Assembly (NCBI RefSeq): GCF_048820895.1 | Contig: NZ_JBMERQ010000001.1 | Location: 434,001-498,000, forward strand | Length of the DNA stretch: 64,000 nt | Origin: Cribrihabitans_A neustonicus | GTDB taxonomy: Bacteria > Pseudomonadota > Alphaproteobacteria > Rhodobacterales > Rhodobacteraceae | Direction: 5' to 3' | In this document: positions 1 through 7,935 of the stretch, piece by piece | How positions within the stretch are numbered: position 1 is the stretch's first letter | Layout: the number at the start of each line of letters is the position of its first letter | Translations under genes and position numbers: made by a program | The notes under the pieces: model-generated | Database searches by the model: none | Told to the model about the DNA's origin: nothing | What the model saw: only the letters and a program-made list of their open reading frames with translations

Positions 1-2
1 TT

Positions 3-605
3 GCGGTCCTTGGCGAAATCCCGCAGGATCTGAAGTTCAAGGGCGAGAAAGCCCGCACGGTGATTGGCAAGCGCAACCGCATCCGCGAGCATGTGACCGT
101 GAACGCGGGCACCGAGGGCGGCGGCGGGATCACCCGCATCGGCGATGACGGGCTGTTCATGGCGGGCTGCCATATCGCCCATGACGCCCAGGTCGGCGAC
201 CGGGTGATCGTGGTGAACTCCGCCGCGGTGGCCGGGCACTGCGTGCTTGAGGATGATGTCATTATCGGCGGTCTGTCGGGCATTCACCAGTGGGTGCGCA
301 TCGGCAAGGGCGCCATCATCGGCGCGGTCACCATGGTGACAAACGACGTGATCCCCTATGGCCTCGTGCAGGCGCCGCGCGGCGAGCTGGACGGTCTGAA
401 CCTGGTCGGGCTCAAACGCCGCGGCGTGGCCCGCAGCGACATCACCGCTCTGCGGGCGGCCTTTCAGATGCTGGCGCAGGGGGAAGGCACTTTCCAGGAG
501 CGCGCCAAGCGGCTGGGGGACGAAACCGACAGCGACTACGTGCAGGAAATCGTTGCCTTCATCACCGGCGGCAGTGACCGTTCCTTCCTGACCCCGGGGG
601 GCTGA
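3..605 (+). CDS. lpxA: UDP-N-acetylglucosamine O-acyltransferase LpxA, 3' part only
   Basis: LpxA transfers a 3-hydroxyacyl chain from ACP to UDP-GlcNAc, the first step of lipid A synthesis, in the cytosol. The gene enters from the left edge: the frame is open from base 3 (AVLGEIPQDLKFKG) and ends with TGA at 603-605, leaving about 200 of the usual ~260 residues, so roughly 60 N-terminal residues are outside. The hexapeptide-repeat beta-helix is visible, with RIREHVTVNAG and the GGLSGIHQWVRIGKGAIIGA stretch, followed by the C-terminal helical part. An internal GTG at position 60 could be mistaken for a start, but the upstream residues match LpxA and belong to the protein. lpxI begins 3 bases after the stop, so the genes are probably one operon. 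Confidence 0.95.
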   Translation, partial: AVLGEIPQDLKFKGEKARTVIGKRNRIREHVTVNAGTEGGGGITRIGDDGLFMAGCHIAHDAQVGDRVIVVNSAAVAGHCVLEDDVIIGGLSGIHQWVRIGKGAIIGAVTMVTNDVIPYGLVQAPRGELDGLNLVGLKRRGVARSDITALRAAFQMLAQGEGTFQERAKRLGDETDSDYVQEIVAFITGGSDRSFLTPGG

Positions 606-608
606 GCC

Positions 609-1397
609 ATGCTGGCTGTGATCGCGGGTTCCGGGCAGCTGCCTGCCGAAGTCGCCGCCCGCGCCCCGGGGCGGCCGCTGGTCTGCGCGATGGAAGGGTC
701 GCTTCCGGACTCGGTGGACCCGGAGATTGTCTTCCGGCTCGAGCAGCTCGGCAGCTTTCTTGAGCGGCTGAAGGCGGCGGAAGTCACCGAGATCTGTATG
801 GCGGGCGCGGTGCGCCGGCCGAATATCGACCCTGCCGCAATCGATGCGGCCACCCTGCCGCTGGTGCCTGCGCTGCAAGGCGCGTTGGCTTCCGGCGATG
901 ACGGCGCACTGCGGGCAGTCATCGGGATCTTCGAACAGGCAGGCTTTGCCGTGCGCGCCGCGCATGAGGTGGCGCCGGACCTGCTGATGGCCGCAGGCGT
1001 GCCGACCCGCGTGCAGCCGGGTGAGCTGGACAAGGCGGATGCGGAACGCGGGGCGGAGATCGTCGCTGCGATGAGTGCCGCCGACATCGGCCAGTCCTGC
1101 GCCGTGCGCGGCCGCCAGGCGATTGCGGTCGAGAACATCTTCGGCACCGACTGGATGCTCGCGGTGCTCTCCCAGCGGCCGGACGGGCAGGGCGGGCTCA
1201 TGTTTAAGGCGCCCAAACCAGGCCAGGACCGCCGCGCCGATCTTCCCGCCATCGGTGCTGCGACGGTAGAAGCGGCGGCCAGGGCCGGGCTCTCCGGCAT
1301 CGTGCTGGAGGCGGGCGGCGTCATCGTGCTGGATCAGGCGGCGGTGATCGAAGCCTGCGACCGTCTGGGGTTGTTCCTCTGGCTGCGTGAGGCATGA
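609..1397 (+). CDS. lpxI: UDP-2,3-diacylglucosamine pyrophosphatase LpxI (DUF1009)
   Basis: LpxI cleaves UDP-2,3-diacylglucosamine to lipid X and UMP, the step done by LpxH in E. coli. The 262-aa product begins MLAVIAGSGQLPAEVAA, the typical DUF1009 N-terminus, and carries the conserved C-terminal part with RADLPAIGAATVEAAARAGL and GVIVLD. Its position between lpxA and lpxB is the usual alphaproteobacterial arrangement and supports the assignment. The ATG follows the lpxA stop by 3 bases, and its own TGA overlaps the lpxB ATG (ATGA at 1394-1397), so translational coupling is likely. Function is inferred from family and position; no catalytic residue was checked. Confidence 0.93.
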   Translation: MLAVIAGSGQLPAEVAARAPGRPLVCAMEGSLPDSVDPEIVFRLEQLGSFLERLKAAEVTEICMAGAVRRPNIDPAAIDAATLPLVPALQGALASGDDGALRAVIGIFEQAGFAVRAAHEVAPDLLMAAGVPTRVQPGELDKADAERGAEIVAAMSAADIGQSCAVRGRQAIAVENIFGTDWMLAVLSQRPDGQGGLMFKAPKPGQDRRADLPAIGAATVEAAARAGLSGIVLEAGGVIVLDQAAVIEACDRLGLFLWLREA

Positions 1398-2554
1398 GCC
1401 TCAAGGTCTTCATCCTCGCGGGCGAGCCTTCGGGCGACCGGCTTGGCGGGGCTCTGATGCGGGGGCTCAAGGAATTGGAGCCCGGTGTCTCCTTTGAGGG
1501 TATCGGCGGGCCGGTGATGGCCGCGCAGGGGCTCAGCTCGCGCTTCCCGATGGAGGAGCTGTCGGTCATGGGGCTTGCCGAGGTGCTGCCCAAATACCGC
1601 CATCTCAAGCGCCGTATCCGCGAGACCGCCGAGGCGGTGCTCGCGATGCAGCCGGACGTGCTCATTACCATCGACAGTCCGGATTTCTCTCTGCGGGTGG
1701 CGAAGCTGGTGAAAGCTGCGAGCACCATCCGCACCGTGCACTACGTGGCGCCCTCGGTCTGGGCCTGGCGGCCTGGCCGGGCGGCGAAGATGGCGGGGGT
1801 CATTGACCACGTGCTGGCGCTGCTGCCGTTCGAGCCGCCCTATATGGAAGCCGCCGGGATGGAGTGCGATTTTGTCGGCCACCCGGTGGTGTCGGAGCCG
1901 CAGGCCACGCCGCAGGAGATCGCCCGGTTCCGCGCCGATTTCGGCCTTGCCGATGCGCCGTACTTGCTGGTGCTGCCGGGCTCGCGCCGCTCGGAAGTGG
2001 CGCGGCTGGCGCCGGTTTTTGGCGAGTCGGTGAAGCCGTTCCTGGAGGCGCACCCGGACTACAAGGTGGTTGTGCCCGCCGCGGAACCGGTGGCTGACCT
2101 TGTGCAGCAGCACCTGGGCCTCTGGCCGGGCAAGCCGATCATGCTGGACCCGCGCGCGCTGACACCGGAGCTTGCCGCGGCCCGCAAGCGCGCGACTTTT
2201 GCCGGGGCGGAGCTGGCGCTGGCGGCCTCTGGCACGGTGTCACTGGAGCTGGCCGCAGCGGCGACGCCGATGGTGATCGCTTATGACTTCCAGTGGCTGA
2301 CCTGGCAGATCATGAAACGTATGGCGCTGATCGACACGGTGACACTTGTGAACCTGGTGAGCGACACCCGCGTGGTGCCGGAATGCCTCGGCCCCGCCTG
2401 CACGCCGGAACGCATCGCCGCCAAGCTCGGCGAGGTGGCACGGGCGCCCGGGGCGCAGAAAGCGGCTATGGCGCTTACCATGGAGCGGCTGGGCCGGGGT
2501 GGCGAAGCTCCCGGTCTGCGCGCGGCGCGGGCGGTGCTGGAGCGGCTCGGCTGA
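1394..2554 (+). CDS. lpxB: Lipid-A-disaccharide synthase LpxB
   Basis: LpxB (glycosyltransferase family 19) joins UDP-2,3-diacylglucosamine and lipid X into the lipid A disaccharide at the inner face of the cytoplasmic membrane. The 386-aa length is normal. The N-terminus LKVFILAGEPSGDRLGG is the family signature, followed by EGIGGPVMAAQGL, HYVAPSVWAWRPGR, LLVLPGSRRSEV and the donor-site region LALAASGTVSLELA. It overlaps lpxI by 4 bp and ends the lpxA-lpxI-lpxB run. No clear intrinsic terminator follows; the next 500 bases are non-coding and contain a dispersed-repeat copy before the convergent mnmA gene. Confidence 0.96.
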   Translation: MSLKVFILAGEPSGDRLGGALMRGLKELEPGVSFEGIGGPVMAAQGLSSRFPMEELSVMGLAEVLPKYRHLKRRIRETAEAVLAMQPDVLITIDSPDFSLRVAKLVKAASTIRTVHYVAPSVWAWRPGRAAKMAGVIDHVLALLPFEPPYMEAAGMECDFVGHPVVSEPQATPQEIARFRADFGLADAPYLLVLPGSRRSEVARLAPVFGESVKPFLEAHPDYKVVVPAAEPVADLVQQHLGLWPGKPIMLDPRALTPELAAARKRATFAGAELALAASGTVSLELAAAATPMVIAYDFQWLTWQIMKRMALIDTVTLVNLVSDTRVVPECLGPACTPERIAAKLGEVARAPGAQKAAMALTMERLGRGGEAPGLRAARAVLERLG

Positions 2555-3057
2555 CGGGCATAAGCGACCCGGTTTCCGGACAACTGGAGTAAAGCAGGGC
2601 GCTGAGCCTGCGTTTATCTTTCGGATTGAAGGATTTGGCTGAGACGCGCCCAGGGGCAGGTCTGACCTTGCGCGCCGGTTTGATTCTTCCGGGTGCCGGG
2701 CCGCGCCGTGGTGCCGCCTGAATGAAGACAAGGCCGCTTTTCGCAGGCGGGCAGGCTGCCGCTTGAAACCAAGTGGATCTCGAAAGGGATGCTCAGCGCG
2801 GAGCAAGGCTGCTAGGACGCCGCGCCCCCACGCGGCGGCGATTTGGCTGAGGCTGGGCTCTCGCTCGAGAGGGTCTACGGGCCTGGCCGGGATAGACTGC
2901 CAGTCAGGCCCGTTCGGATCGCCTCCGCGCGCGCCGGAGATGCGCGGCTATTCGGCGGAAGCAGCCGCATTCATTGGGGGCGCAAAGACGTCTGCGGCGA
3001 TCTCCGTATCGGTGAGGATCGCCGCCCTAAGCGGCATTCGAGCTGTCGGGGGCTGCC
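2555..3057. other. Non-coding gap between convergent lpxB and mnmA
   Basis: About 500 bases without a convincing gene. Open frames here are short, have no recognisable domain, and mostly continue as antisense of lpxB or mnmA. The only structure I recognise is a dispersed-repeat copy at 2796-2949. No T-tracted terminator hairpin stands out for either flanking gene. Confidence 0.6.
2796..2949 (-). repeat. Dispersed intergenic repeat, copy A (reverse orientation)
   Basis: About 154 bp. Read on the minus strand it aligns over its whole length with the copies at 10543-10709, 37591-37757 and 58751-58916. It keeps the AAATCGCCGCCGC block (plus-strand complement near 2831), the GGCAGT.TAT block (complement ACTGCC near 2896), GGATCGCC and GCGCGCGCCGG. 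It is the most diverged copy: the GCG-rich hairpin end around 2800-2825 has lost several bases, so the closing stem is damaged. It lies between the 3' ends of lpxB and mnmA. Strand is given relative to copy E. Confidence 0.75.
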
Positions 3058-4203
3058 TCAGTATCCGCGCCAGATCCAGCCGCCGCCGAAGATGCGGCTG
3101 CCCTCGTTTGCGTAAAATACGCAGGCCTGGCCGGGGGAGACGCCCTCTTCCGGGGTCAAGAGCTCCACCTCGGCCTCGGTCTCCGACAGCGGCCGGATGA
3201 TCGCCTCGCGCGGGGGGCGGGTGGAGCGGACCTTGACCTTCAGGTGCCATTCCTCGCGGCTGGTGAAGGGCGCATCGCCGAGCCAGTTGATCTCACGCAC
3301 CGGAATCTTGCGGGTAGCCAGCATCTCCTTGGGGCCAACCACCACCTGCTTGGTGTCGACATCGAGCTTCACCACGTAGAGCGGTTCGTTCAGCCCGCCG
3401 ATGCCGAGGCCGCGGCGCTGGCCGATGGTGTAGTGGATCACGCCTTCATGCGTGCCCAGCACCCGGCCGTCGGCATGCACGATCTTGCCCGGCTCCGCAG
3501 CACCCGGTCGCAGCTTCTCGATTACGGAGGCATAGTTGCCGTCGGGCACGAAGCAGATGTCCTGGCTGTCCGGCTTGTCCGCCACCGCCAGCCCGTATTG
3601 CGCGGCCAGTTCACGGGTGGCGGCCTTGGAGGGCAGATGACCCAGCGGGAAGCGCAGGTAGTCGAGCTGCTCCGGCGTGGTGGAGAACAGGAAATAGCTC
3701 TGATCGCGATTCGCATCCTCGGCCGAGTGCAGCTCGGGGCCATCGGGACCCATCTTGCGCTGGATGTAGTGGCCGGTTGCCATGCAGTCTGCCTCGAGAT
3801 CCTTGGCGGTCTCCAGCAGGTCCTTGAACTTCACCCGTTCGTTGCAGCGGATGCAGGGCACCGGCGTGGCGCCGCCGAGGTAACTGTCGGCAAATTCGTC
3901 GATTACCGCATCCTTGAAGATGTTTTCATAGTCCAGCACGTAGTGCGGGAAACCGCGCTCTTCCGCGACGCGACGGGCGTCGTGAATGTCGATGCCCGCG
4001 CAGCAGGCGCCCTTCTTGGCGAGCGCCGCGCCGTGATCGTAGAGCTGCAGCGTCACCCCCACCACGTCATAGCCTTCCTCGGCCAGATGCGCGGCCACCA
4101 CCGAGCTGTCGACGCCGCCGGACATGGCGACCACCACCCGGGTCTCCGAGGGCGGTTTGGCAAAGCCGAGCGAGTTGAGTGCGGTGTCTTGGTCCAGCGC
4201 CAT
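3058..4203 (-). CDS. mnmA: tRNA-specific 2-thiouridylase MnmA
   Basis: MnmA activates U34 of tRNA(Lys/Glu/Gln) with ATP and installs the 2-thio group with sulfur relayed from the cysteine desulfurase system. The 381-aa product has the PP-loop SGGVDSS at residues 28-34, the first catalytic cysteine in PCIRCN (Cys120), and the second in DICFVPDG (Cys217). Conserved YTIGQRRGLGIG follows. About 20 extra N-terminal residues before TRVVVAMSGG are common in alphaproteobacterial versions. It is monocistronic on the minus strand, divergent from sciP with about 150 bp between starts, and convergent with lpxB. Confidence 0.97.
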   Translation of the reverse strand: MALDQDTALNSLGFAKPPSETRVVVAMSGGVDSSVVAAHLAEEGYDVVGVTLQLYDHGAALAKKGACCAGIDIHDARRVAEERGFPHYVLDYENIFKDAVIDEFADSYLGGATPVPCIRCNERVKFKDLLETAKDLEADCMATGHYIQRKMGPDGPELHSAEDANRDQSYFLFSTTPEQLDYLRFPLGHLPSKAATRELAAQYGLAVADKPDSQDICFVPDGNYASVIEKLRPGAAEPGKIVHADGRVLGTHEGVIHYTIGQRRGLGIGGLNEPLYVVKLDVDTKQVVVGPKEMLATRKIPVREINWLGDAPFTSREEWHLKVKVRSTRPPREAIIRPLSETEAEVELLTPEEGVSPGQACVFYANEGSRIFGGGWIWRGY

Positions 4204-4353
4204 TTGGCAGCTCCTAAGGCAGGGGGGCAGGCGCCGCAGAATATAGGAAAATCCTAAGAACTCTCAAGGGGCGTGGTTCACGCGCCGTTAAGCCAGATCG
4301 GCGAAACCTGTGGGGGCAAACGAAAAGAAGACGATCCGTAAAAGGATGACACT

Positions 4354-4632
4354 ATGTTCTTGAAGAAAGTTGACGGCCCCCGGGCGGTCACGCTGCCCGA
4401 TGGCTCGATCATGACACGCGCCGATCTGCCGCCGGAAACCACGAAGCGCTGGGTCGCCTCGCGCAAGGCGGCCGTGGTGCGCGGGGTGCTCTACGGGCTG
4501 ATCCCGCAGACCGAGGCGCTGCGCCGCTACAGCCTGAGCGAGGAGGAGTTCCGCAGCTGGGTATCCGCGGTTGCCGACCACGGCGAGGAAGCGCTGAAAA
4601 CAACACGTCTCAAGGAATTCCGGCAGCCATAG
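4354..4632 (+). CDS. sciP: SciP-like DUF1153 protein, inhibitor of CtrA
   Basis: A 92-aa DUF1153 protein. In Caulobacter the family member SciP binds CtrA and prevents it from recruiting RNA polymerase, helping to time cell-cycle transcription. The compact helical fold is recognisable from VTLPDGSIMTRADLPP, ETTKRWVASRKAAVV and the helix-turn-helix-like LIPQTEALRRYSLSEEEFRSW. The ATG at 4354 has AAAGGA about 8 bases upstream. It lies directly upstream of ctrA on the same strand with 126 bp between, the usual arrangement in Rhodobacteraceae. Assignment as SciP is by family and neighbour; CtrA inhibition in this organism is inferred. Confidence 0.88.
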   Translation: MFLKKVDGPRAVTLPDGSIMTRADLPPETTKRWVASRKAAVVRGVLYGLIPQTEALRRYSLSEEEFRSWVSAVADHGEEALKTTRLKEFRQP

Positions 4633-4758
4633 TGCTTTTAACGGTGACGACCCTGAGTTGAATATGCGAATTAACCATTATGGTAACGGGCCATTAACTT
4701 TTTTCCAGCAGGGTTAACAGGACCTGAGGGAAACAGTGTACAGGCGGAGACAATAATT
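4633..4758 (+). promoter_or_regulatory. ctrA upstream region with TTAA-type CtrA half-sites
   Basis: The 126-bp gap between sciP and ctrA is AT-rich compared with its surroundings and holds TTAA at 4671-4674, 4694-4697 and 4714-4717. The first is part of an imperfect palindrome, TTAACCATTATGGTAA (4671-4686). CtrA recognises TTAA-N7-TTAA or a TTAACCAT half-site in alphaproteobacteria, so autoregulation is plausible. None of the pairs has the exact N7 spacing, so this stays a candidate. Confidence 0.5.
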
Positions 4759-5478
4759 ATGCGCATTCTTCTGGTTGAGGATGATCCCACCACGGCGAAA
4801 AGCATCGAGCTGATGCTGACCCATGCCAACCTGAACGTCTACACCACGGACCTGGGGGAGGAAGGGATCGATCTGGCCAAGCTTTACGACTACGACCTGA
4901 TCCTCCTGGATCTGGGGCTGCCGGATATGAACGGCCATGAAGTGCTGCGCCAGCTGCGCATGTCGCGGATCGAGACGCCGATTCTGATCCTGTCCGGTGC
5001 TGATGATACCGACAACAAGATCAAGGGCTTCGGCTTCGGGGCCGACGATTACCTGACCAAACCCTTCCACCGGGAGGAACTGGTGGCGCGCATCCACGCG
5101 ATCATCCGCCGCTCCAAAGGGCATTCGCAGTCGATCATCAAGACCGGCAAGATTGCGGTCAACCTTGACGCCAAAACGGTGGAAGCCGAGGGCAAGGCGG
5201 TGCATCTGACCGGTAAGGAATATCAGATGCTGGAGCTCCTGTCTCTGCGCAAGGGCACCACGCTGACCAAGGAGATGTTCCTCAACCACCTCTACGGCGG
5301 CATGGACGAGCCCGAACTGAAGATTATCGACGTTTTCATCTGCAAGTTGCGCAAGAAGCTCAGCACCGCGACAAACGGCGAGAATTACATCGAAACCGTT
5401 TGGGGCCGTGGCTATGTGCTGCGCGACCCGCAGGAAGATCAGCTGCCGGACGGCCAGCGGCTCGCCGTCGGCGCCTGA
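4759..5478 (+). CDS. ctrA: Cell-cycle response regulator CtrA
   Basis: CtrA is an OmpR-family response regulator. In Caulobacter it controls replication initiation and division; in Rhodobacterales it mainly controls motility, gene-transfer-agent and other developmental genes. The 239-aa protein has the receiver domain at residues 1-120, with acidic residues in VEDDP and phospho-acceptor Asp51 in LLDLGLPDMNG, then Lys in DDYLTKPFH. A winged-helix DNA-binding domain follows, with LTGKEYQMLELLSLRKGT and KIIDVFICKLRKKL, a stretch nearly invariant in CtrA. The C-terminus ends LRDPQEDQLPDGQRLAVGA. sciP lies just upstream; hairpins and a terminator follow within 130 bases. Confidence 0.98.
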   Translation: MRILLVEDDPTTAKSIELMLTHANLNVYTTDLGEEGIDLAKLYDYDLILLDLGLPDMNGHEVLRQLRMSRIETPILILSGADDTDNKIKGFGFGADDYLTKPFHREELVARIHAIIRRSKGHSQSIIKTGKIAVNLDAKTVEAEGKAVHLTGKEYQMLELLSLRKGTTLTKEMFLNHLYGGMDEPELKIIDVFICKLRKKLSTATNGENYIETVWGRGYVLRDPQEDQLPDGQRLAVGA

Positions 5479-5583
5479 CCCGCGCCCTCTTCGCCACCAG
5501 AACAGCGGGGCTATGGCGCCCCGCGTCCCGGGTGCGGCTGCCAGGCACGCTGGAACGATAGGACTGCGGGTTGCGCCCGCTGC

Positions 5584-5610
5584 AAAGACCCGCTTGCGCG
5601 GGTCTTTTTC
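5584..5610 (+). terminator. Intrinsic terminator downstream of ctrA
   Basis: A perfect 10-bp stem, AAAGACCCGC (5584-5593) and GCGGGTCTTT (5598-5607), with a TTGC tetraloop, followed by a short T-tract. It lies 105 bases after the ctrA stop and 70 bases before ligA. Two further hairpins (5502-5521 and 5567-5581) lie between ctrA and this terminator. Confidence 0.85.
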
Positions 5611-5679
5611 GTTTCTCCGCCGCTGGACGCGCCGGACGCGGCGGCTTATCACCGTGCCAGGAACGAAAGGGGGCCGCGG

Positions 5680-7935
5680 GTGGCAGAAACATCGGACAAC
5701 AGCGCCGGGGGCGGCGCGAACGCGGCGCTGCGCGCCGAATTTCTGGACCTCGAGAAGCGGCTGCGCGCGGCGGATACCGCCTATCACCGCGACGACAGCC
5801 CGGAAATAAGCGACGCCGAGTATGATTCGCTGAAGCGGCGCTACCAGGCGCTGGCCGAGGCGCATCCCGAACTGCGTGCCATCGCCAGCCAGCTGGACAG
5901 TGTCGGCGCACCGGTGGCGGCGGGCTTCGGCAAAGTCCCCCACGCGGTGCGGATGATGTCGCTCGGCAATGCTTTCGAGGACGCGGATGTCGCCGATTTC
6001 GACCGCAGCATCCGTAAATACCTTGGCCTGGAGGCGAGCGCTCCGCTTGACTACACTGCTGAGCCCAAAATCGACGGGCTGTCGCTCTCCCTGCGCTATG
6101 AGCGGGGCAGGCTGGTGCAGGCCGCGACACGCGGCGATGGCAGCACGGGCGAGAATGTCACCGCCAACGCCCGCACCATCGCGAGCATTCCGCAGAGGCT
6201 TGATGGTGCGCCGGAAGTCCTGGAGGTACGCGGCGAGGTCTACATGAGCCATGCCGATTTCGAGGCGCTGAATGCGCGCCAAGCAGAGCGCGGCGGCAAG
6301 ACCTTCGCCAATCCTCGCAATGCCGCAGCCGGCTCGCTGCGGCAGTTGGACGCCGAAATCACCCGATCCCGCCCTTTGCACTTTTTTGCCTACAGCTGGG
6401 GAGAATTGAGCGCGCCACTTGCCGGCACGCAAATGTCGGCCATTGCACGGCTGCGGGAGCTGGGGTTCGAGACCAACCCGCTCACTGAACTCTGTACCTC
6501 TGTAGAGGACATGATCCGCCATTACCGCAGCATCGAGTCGCAGCGCGCGACGCTTGGCTATGACATTGACGGCGTGGTCTACAAGGTGAACGATCTGGGG
6601 TTGCAGGAACGGCTCGGCTTCCGCTCCACCACGCCCCGCTGGGCGATTGCGCACAAGTTCCCGGCGGAGTTGGCCTGGACCCGGCTGGAGGCGATCGACA
6701 TCCAGGTGGGCCGCACCGGCGCGCTCTCTCCGGTGGCGCGGCTAACACCGGTGACGGTGGGCGGCGTCGTGGTCTCCAATGCGACGCTGCACAACGAAGA
6801 CTATATTGCGGGCCGCGACTCCAAGGGCGCGGAGATCCGCGGCGGCAAGGATATCCGCATCGGCGACTGGGTGCAGATCTACCGCGCGGGCGACGTGATC
6901 CCGAAGGTGGCCGATGTCGACCTCTCGCAGCGCCCCGAAGGTGCCACGCCGTATGACTTCCCGGAGACCTGCCCGGAGTGCGGCAGCCCCGCGGTGCGGG
7001 AAGAAGGCGACGCGGTGCGGCGCTGCTCCGGCGGGATGATCTGCCCGGCACAAGCGGTGGAGAAACTGAAGCATTTCGTTTCCCGCGCGGCTTTTGACAT
7101 CGAAGGGCTTGGCGCCAAGCAGGTGGAGCAGTTTCACCAAGACGGCTGGATCAAGGAGCCAGCGGATATCTTTGATTTGGCACGCAATTACGGCTCTGGC
7201 ATTCAGCAGCTCAAGAACCGCGAAGGCTGGGGGGAGAAATCTGCCTCGAGCCTGTTTGCCGCCATCGCGGAAAAGCGGCGGATTGAGTTTGCGCGGCTGA
7301 TCTTCGCGCTTGGCATCCGCCACGTGGGCGAGGTCGGCGCACGCGATCTGGCGCTTCATTACCGCTCGTGGGAGGCGCTGGCCGAGGCGATGGACCGGGC
7401 CCGCCCGGCCGCACTGGCGCACCGCGCCGCAGATGAGGCAGAGGAGCAGGAGCGCAAGGCCGCTGCCGATGAGGGCCGCCGCGCCCGGATCACCGACACC
7501 CGGGCAGCCGCCGTCGCCGCCTGCAAGGTGCCGGCGGAGGCGGCCGCCGCCTGGGCCGATCTGATCGGCGTCGATGGCATTGGTGCGGTGCTGGGGCTGT
7601 CGCTTTCGGATGCCTTTGCCAACCCGGAGGAACGCGCGGCCTTCGACCGGCTGGTCGAGCGGCTGGAGGAGATCGTGCCGCCGGATGCTCCTGCCGAGGG
7701 CAGCCCGGTGGCGGGTCTCACCGTGGTCTTCACCGGCACATTGGAGAAAATGACCCGCGCCGAGGCCAAGGCGCGCGCGGAATCGCTGGGGGCCAAGGTC
7801 TCCGGCTCGGTCTCCAAGAAGACCGATATCCTGGTGGCCGGGCCGGGCGCGGGTTCCAAGGCGGCGAAGGCGGCGGAGCTTGGTATCCGTACCCTCGACG
7901 AGGACGAATGGCTGGAGTTGATCAGCGCGTCATGA
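5680..7935 (+). CDS. ligA: NAD-dependent DNA ligase LigA
   Basis: LigA seals nicks in DNA during replication and repair using NAD+. The 751-aa protein has the adenylation motif AEPKIDG with nucleophile Lys130, then RGDGSTGENVT, an OB-fold, a four-cysteine zinc finger (CPECGS, RRCSGG, CPAQ), helix-hairpin-helix repeats and a C-terminal BRCT domain (AGLTVVFTGTLEKMTRAEAKA). It is about 80 residues longer than E. coli LigA, mainly because of a charged Ala/Glu/Arg insert (AADEAEEQERKAAADEGRR) in the HhH region, which is common in this family of bacteria. The start is GTG with AAAGGGGG just upstream. Its stop overlaps the recG start (ATGA). Confidence 0.97.
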   Translation: MAETSDNSAGGGANAALRAEFLDLEKRLRAADTAYHRDDSPEISDAEYDSLKRRYQALAEAHPELRAIASQLDSVGAPVAAGFGKVPHAVRMMSLGNAFEDADVADFDRSIRKYLGLEASAPLDYTAEPKIDGLSLSLRYERGRLVQAATRGDGSTGENVTANARTIASIPQRLDGAPEVLEVRGEVYMSHADFEALNARQAERGGKTFANPRNAAAGSLRQLDAEITRSRPLHFFAYSWGELSAPLAGTQMSAIARLRELGFETNPLTELCTSVEDMIRHYRSIESQRATLGYDIDGVVYKVNDLGLQERLGFRSTTPRWAIAHKFPAELAWTRLEAIDIQVGRTGALSPVARLTPVTVGGVVVSNATLHNEDYIAGRDSKGAEIRGGKDIRIGDWVQIYRAGDVIPKVADVDLSQRPEGATPYDFPETCPECGSPAVREEGDAVRRCSGGMICPAQAVEKLKHFVSRAAFDIEGLGAKQVEQFHQDGWIKEPADIFDLARNYGSGIQQLKNREGWGEKSASSLFAAIAEKRRIEFARLIFALGIRHVGEVGARDLALHYRSWEALAEAMDRARPAALAHRAADEAEEQERKAAADEGRRARITDTRAAAVAACKVPAEAAAAWADLIGVDGIGAVLGLSLSDAFANPEERAAFDRLVERLEEIVPPDAPAEGSPVAGLTVVFTGTLEKMTRAEAKARAESLGAKVSGSVSKKTDILVAGPGAGSKAAKAAELGIRTLDEDEWLELISAS

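Noticed and set aside
4714..6654. 646-codon open frame on the minus strand opposite ctrA/ligA
   Set aside because: It crosses the ctrA terminator and two real genes in antisense and has shadow-frame composition.
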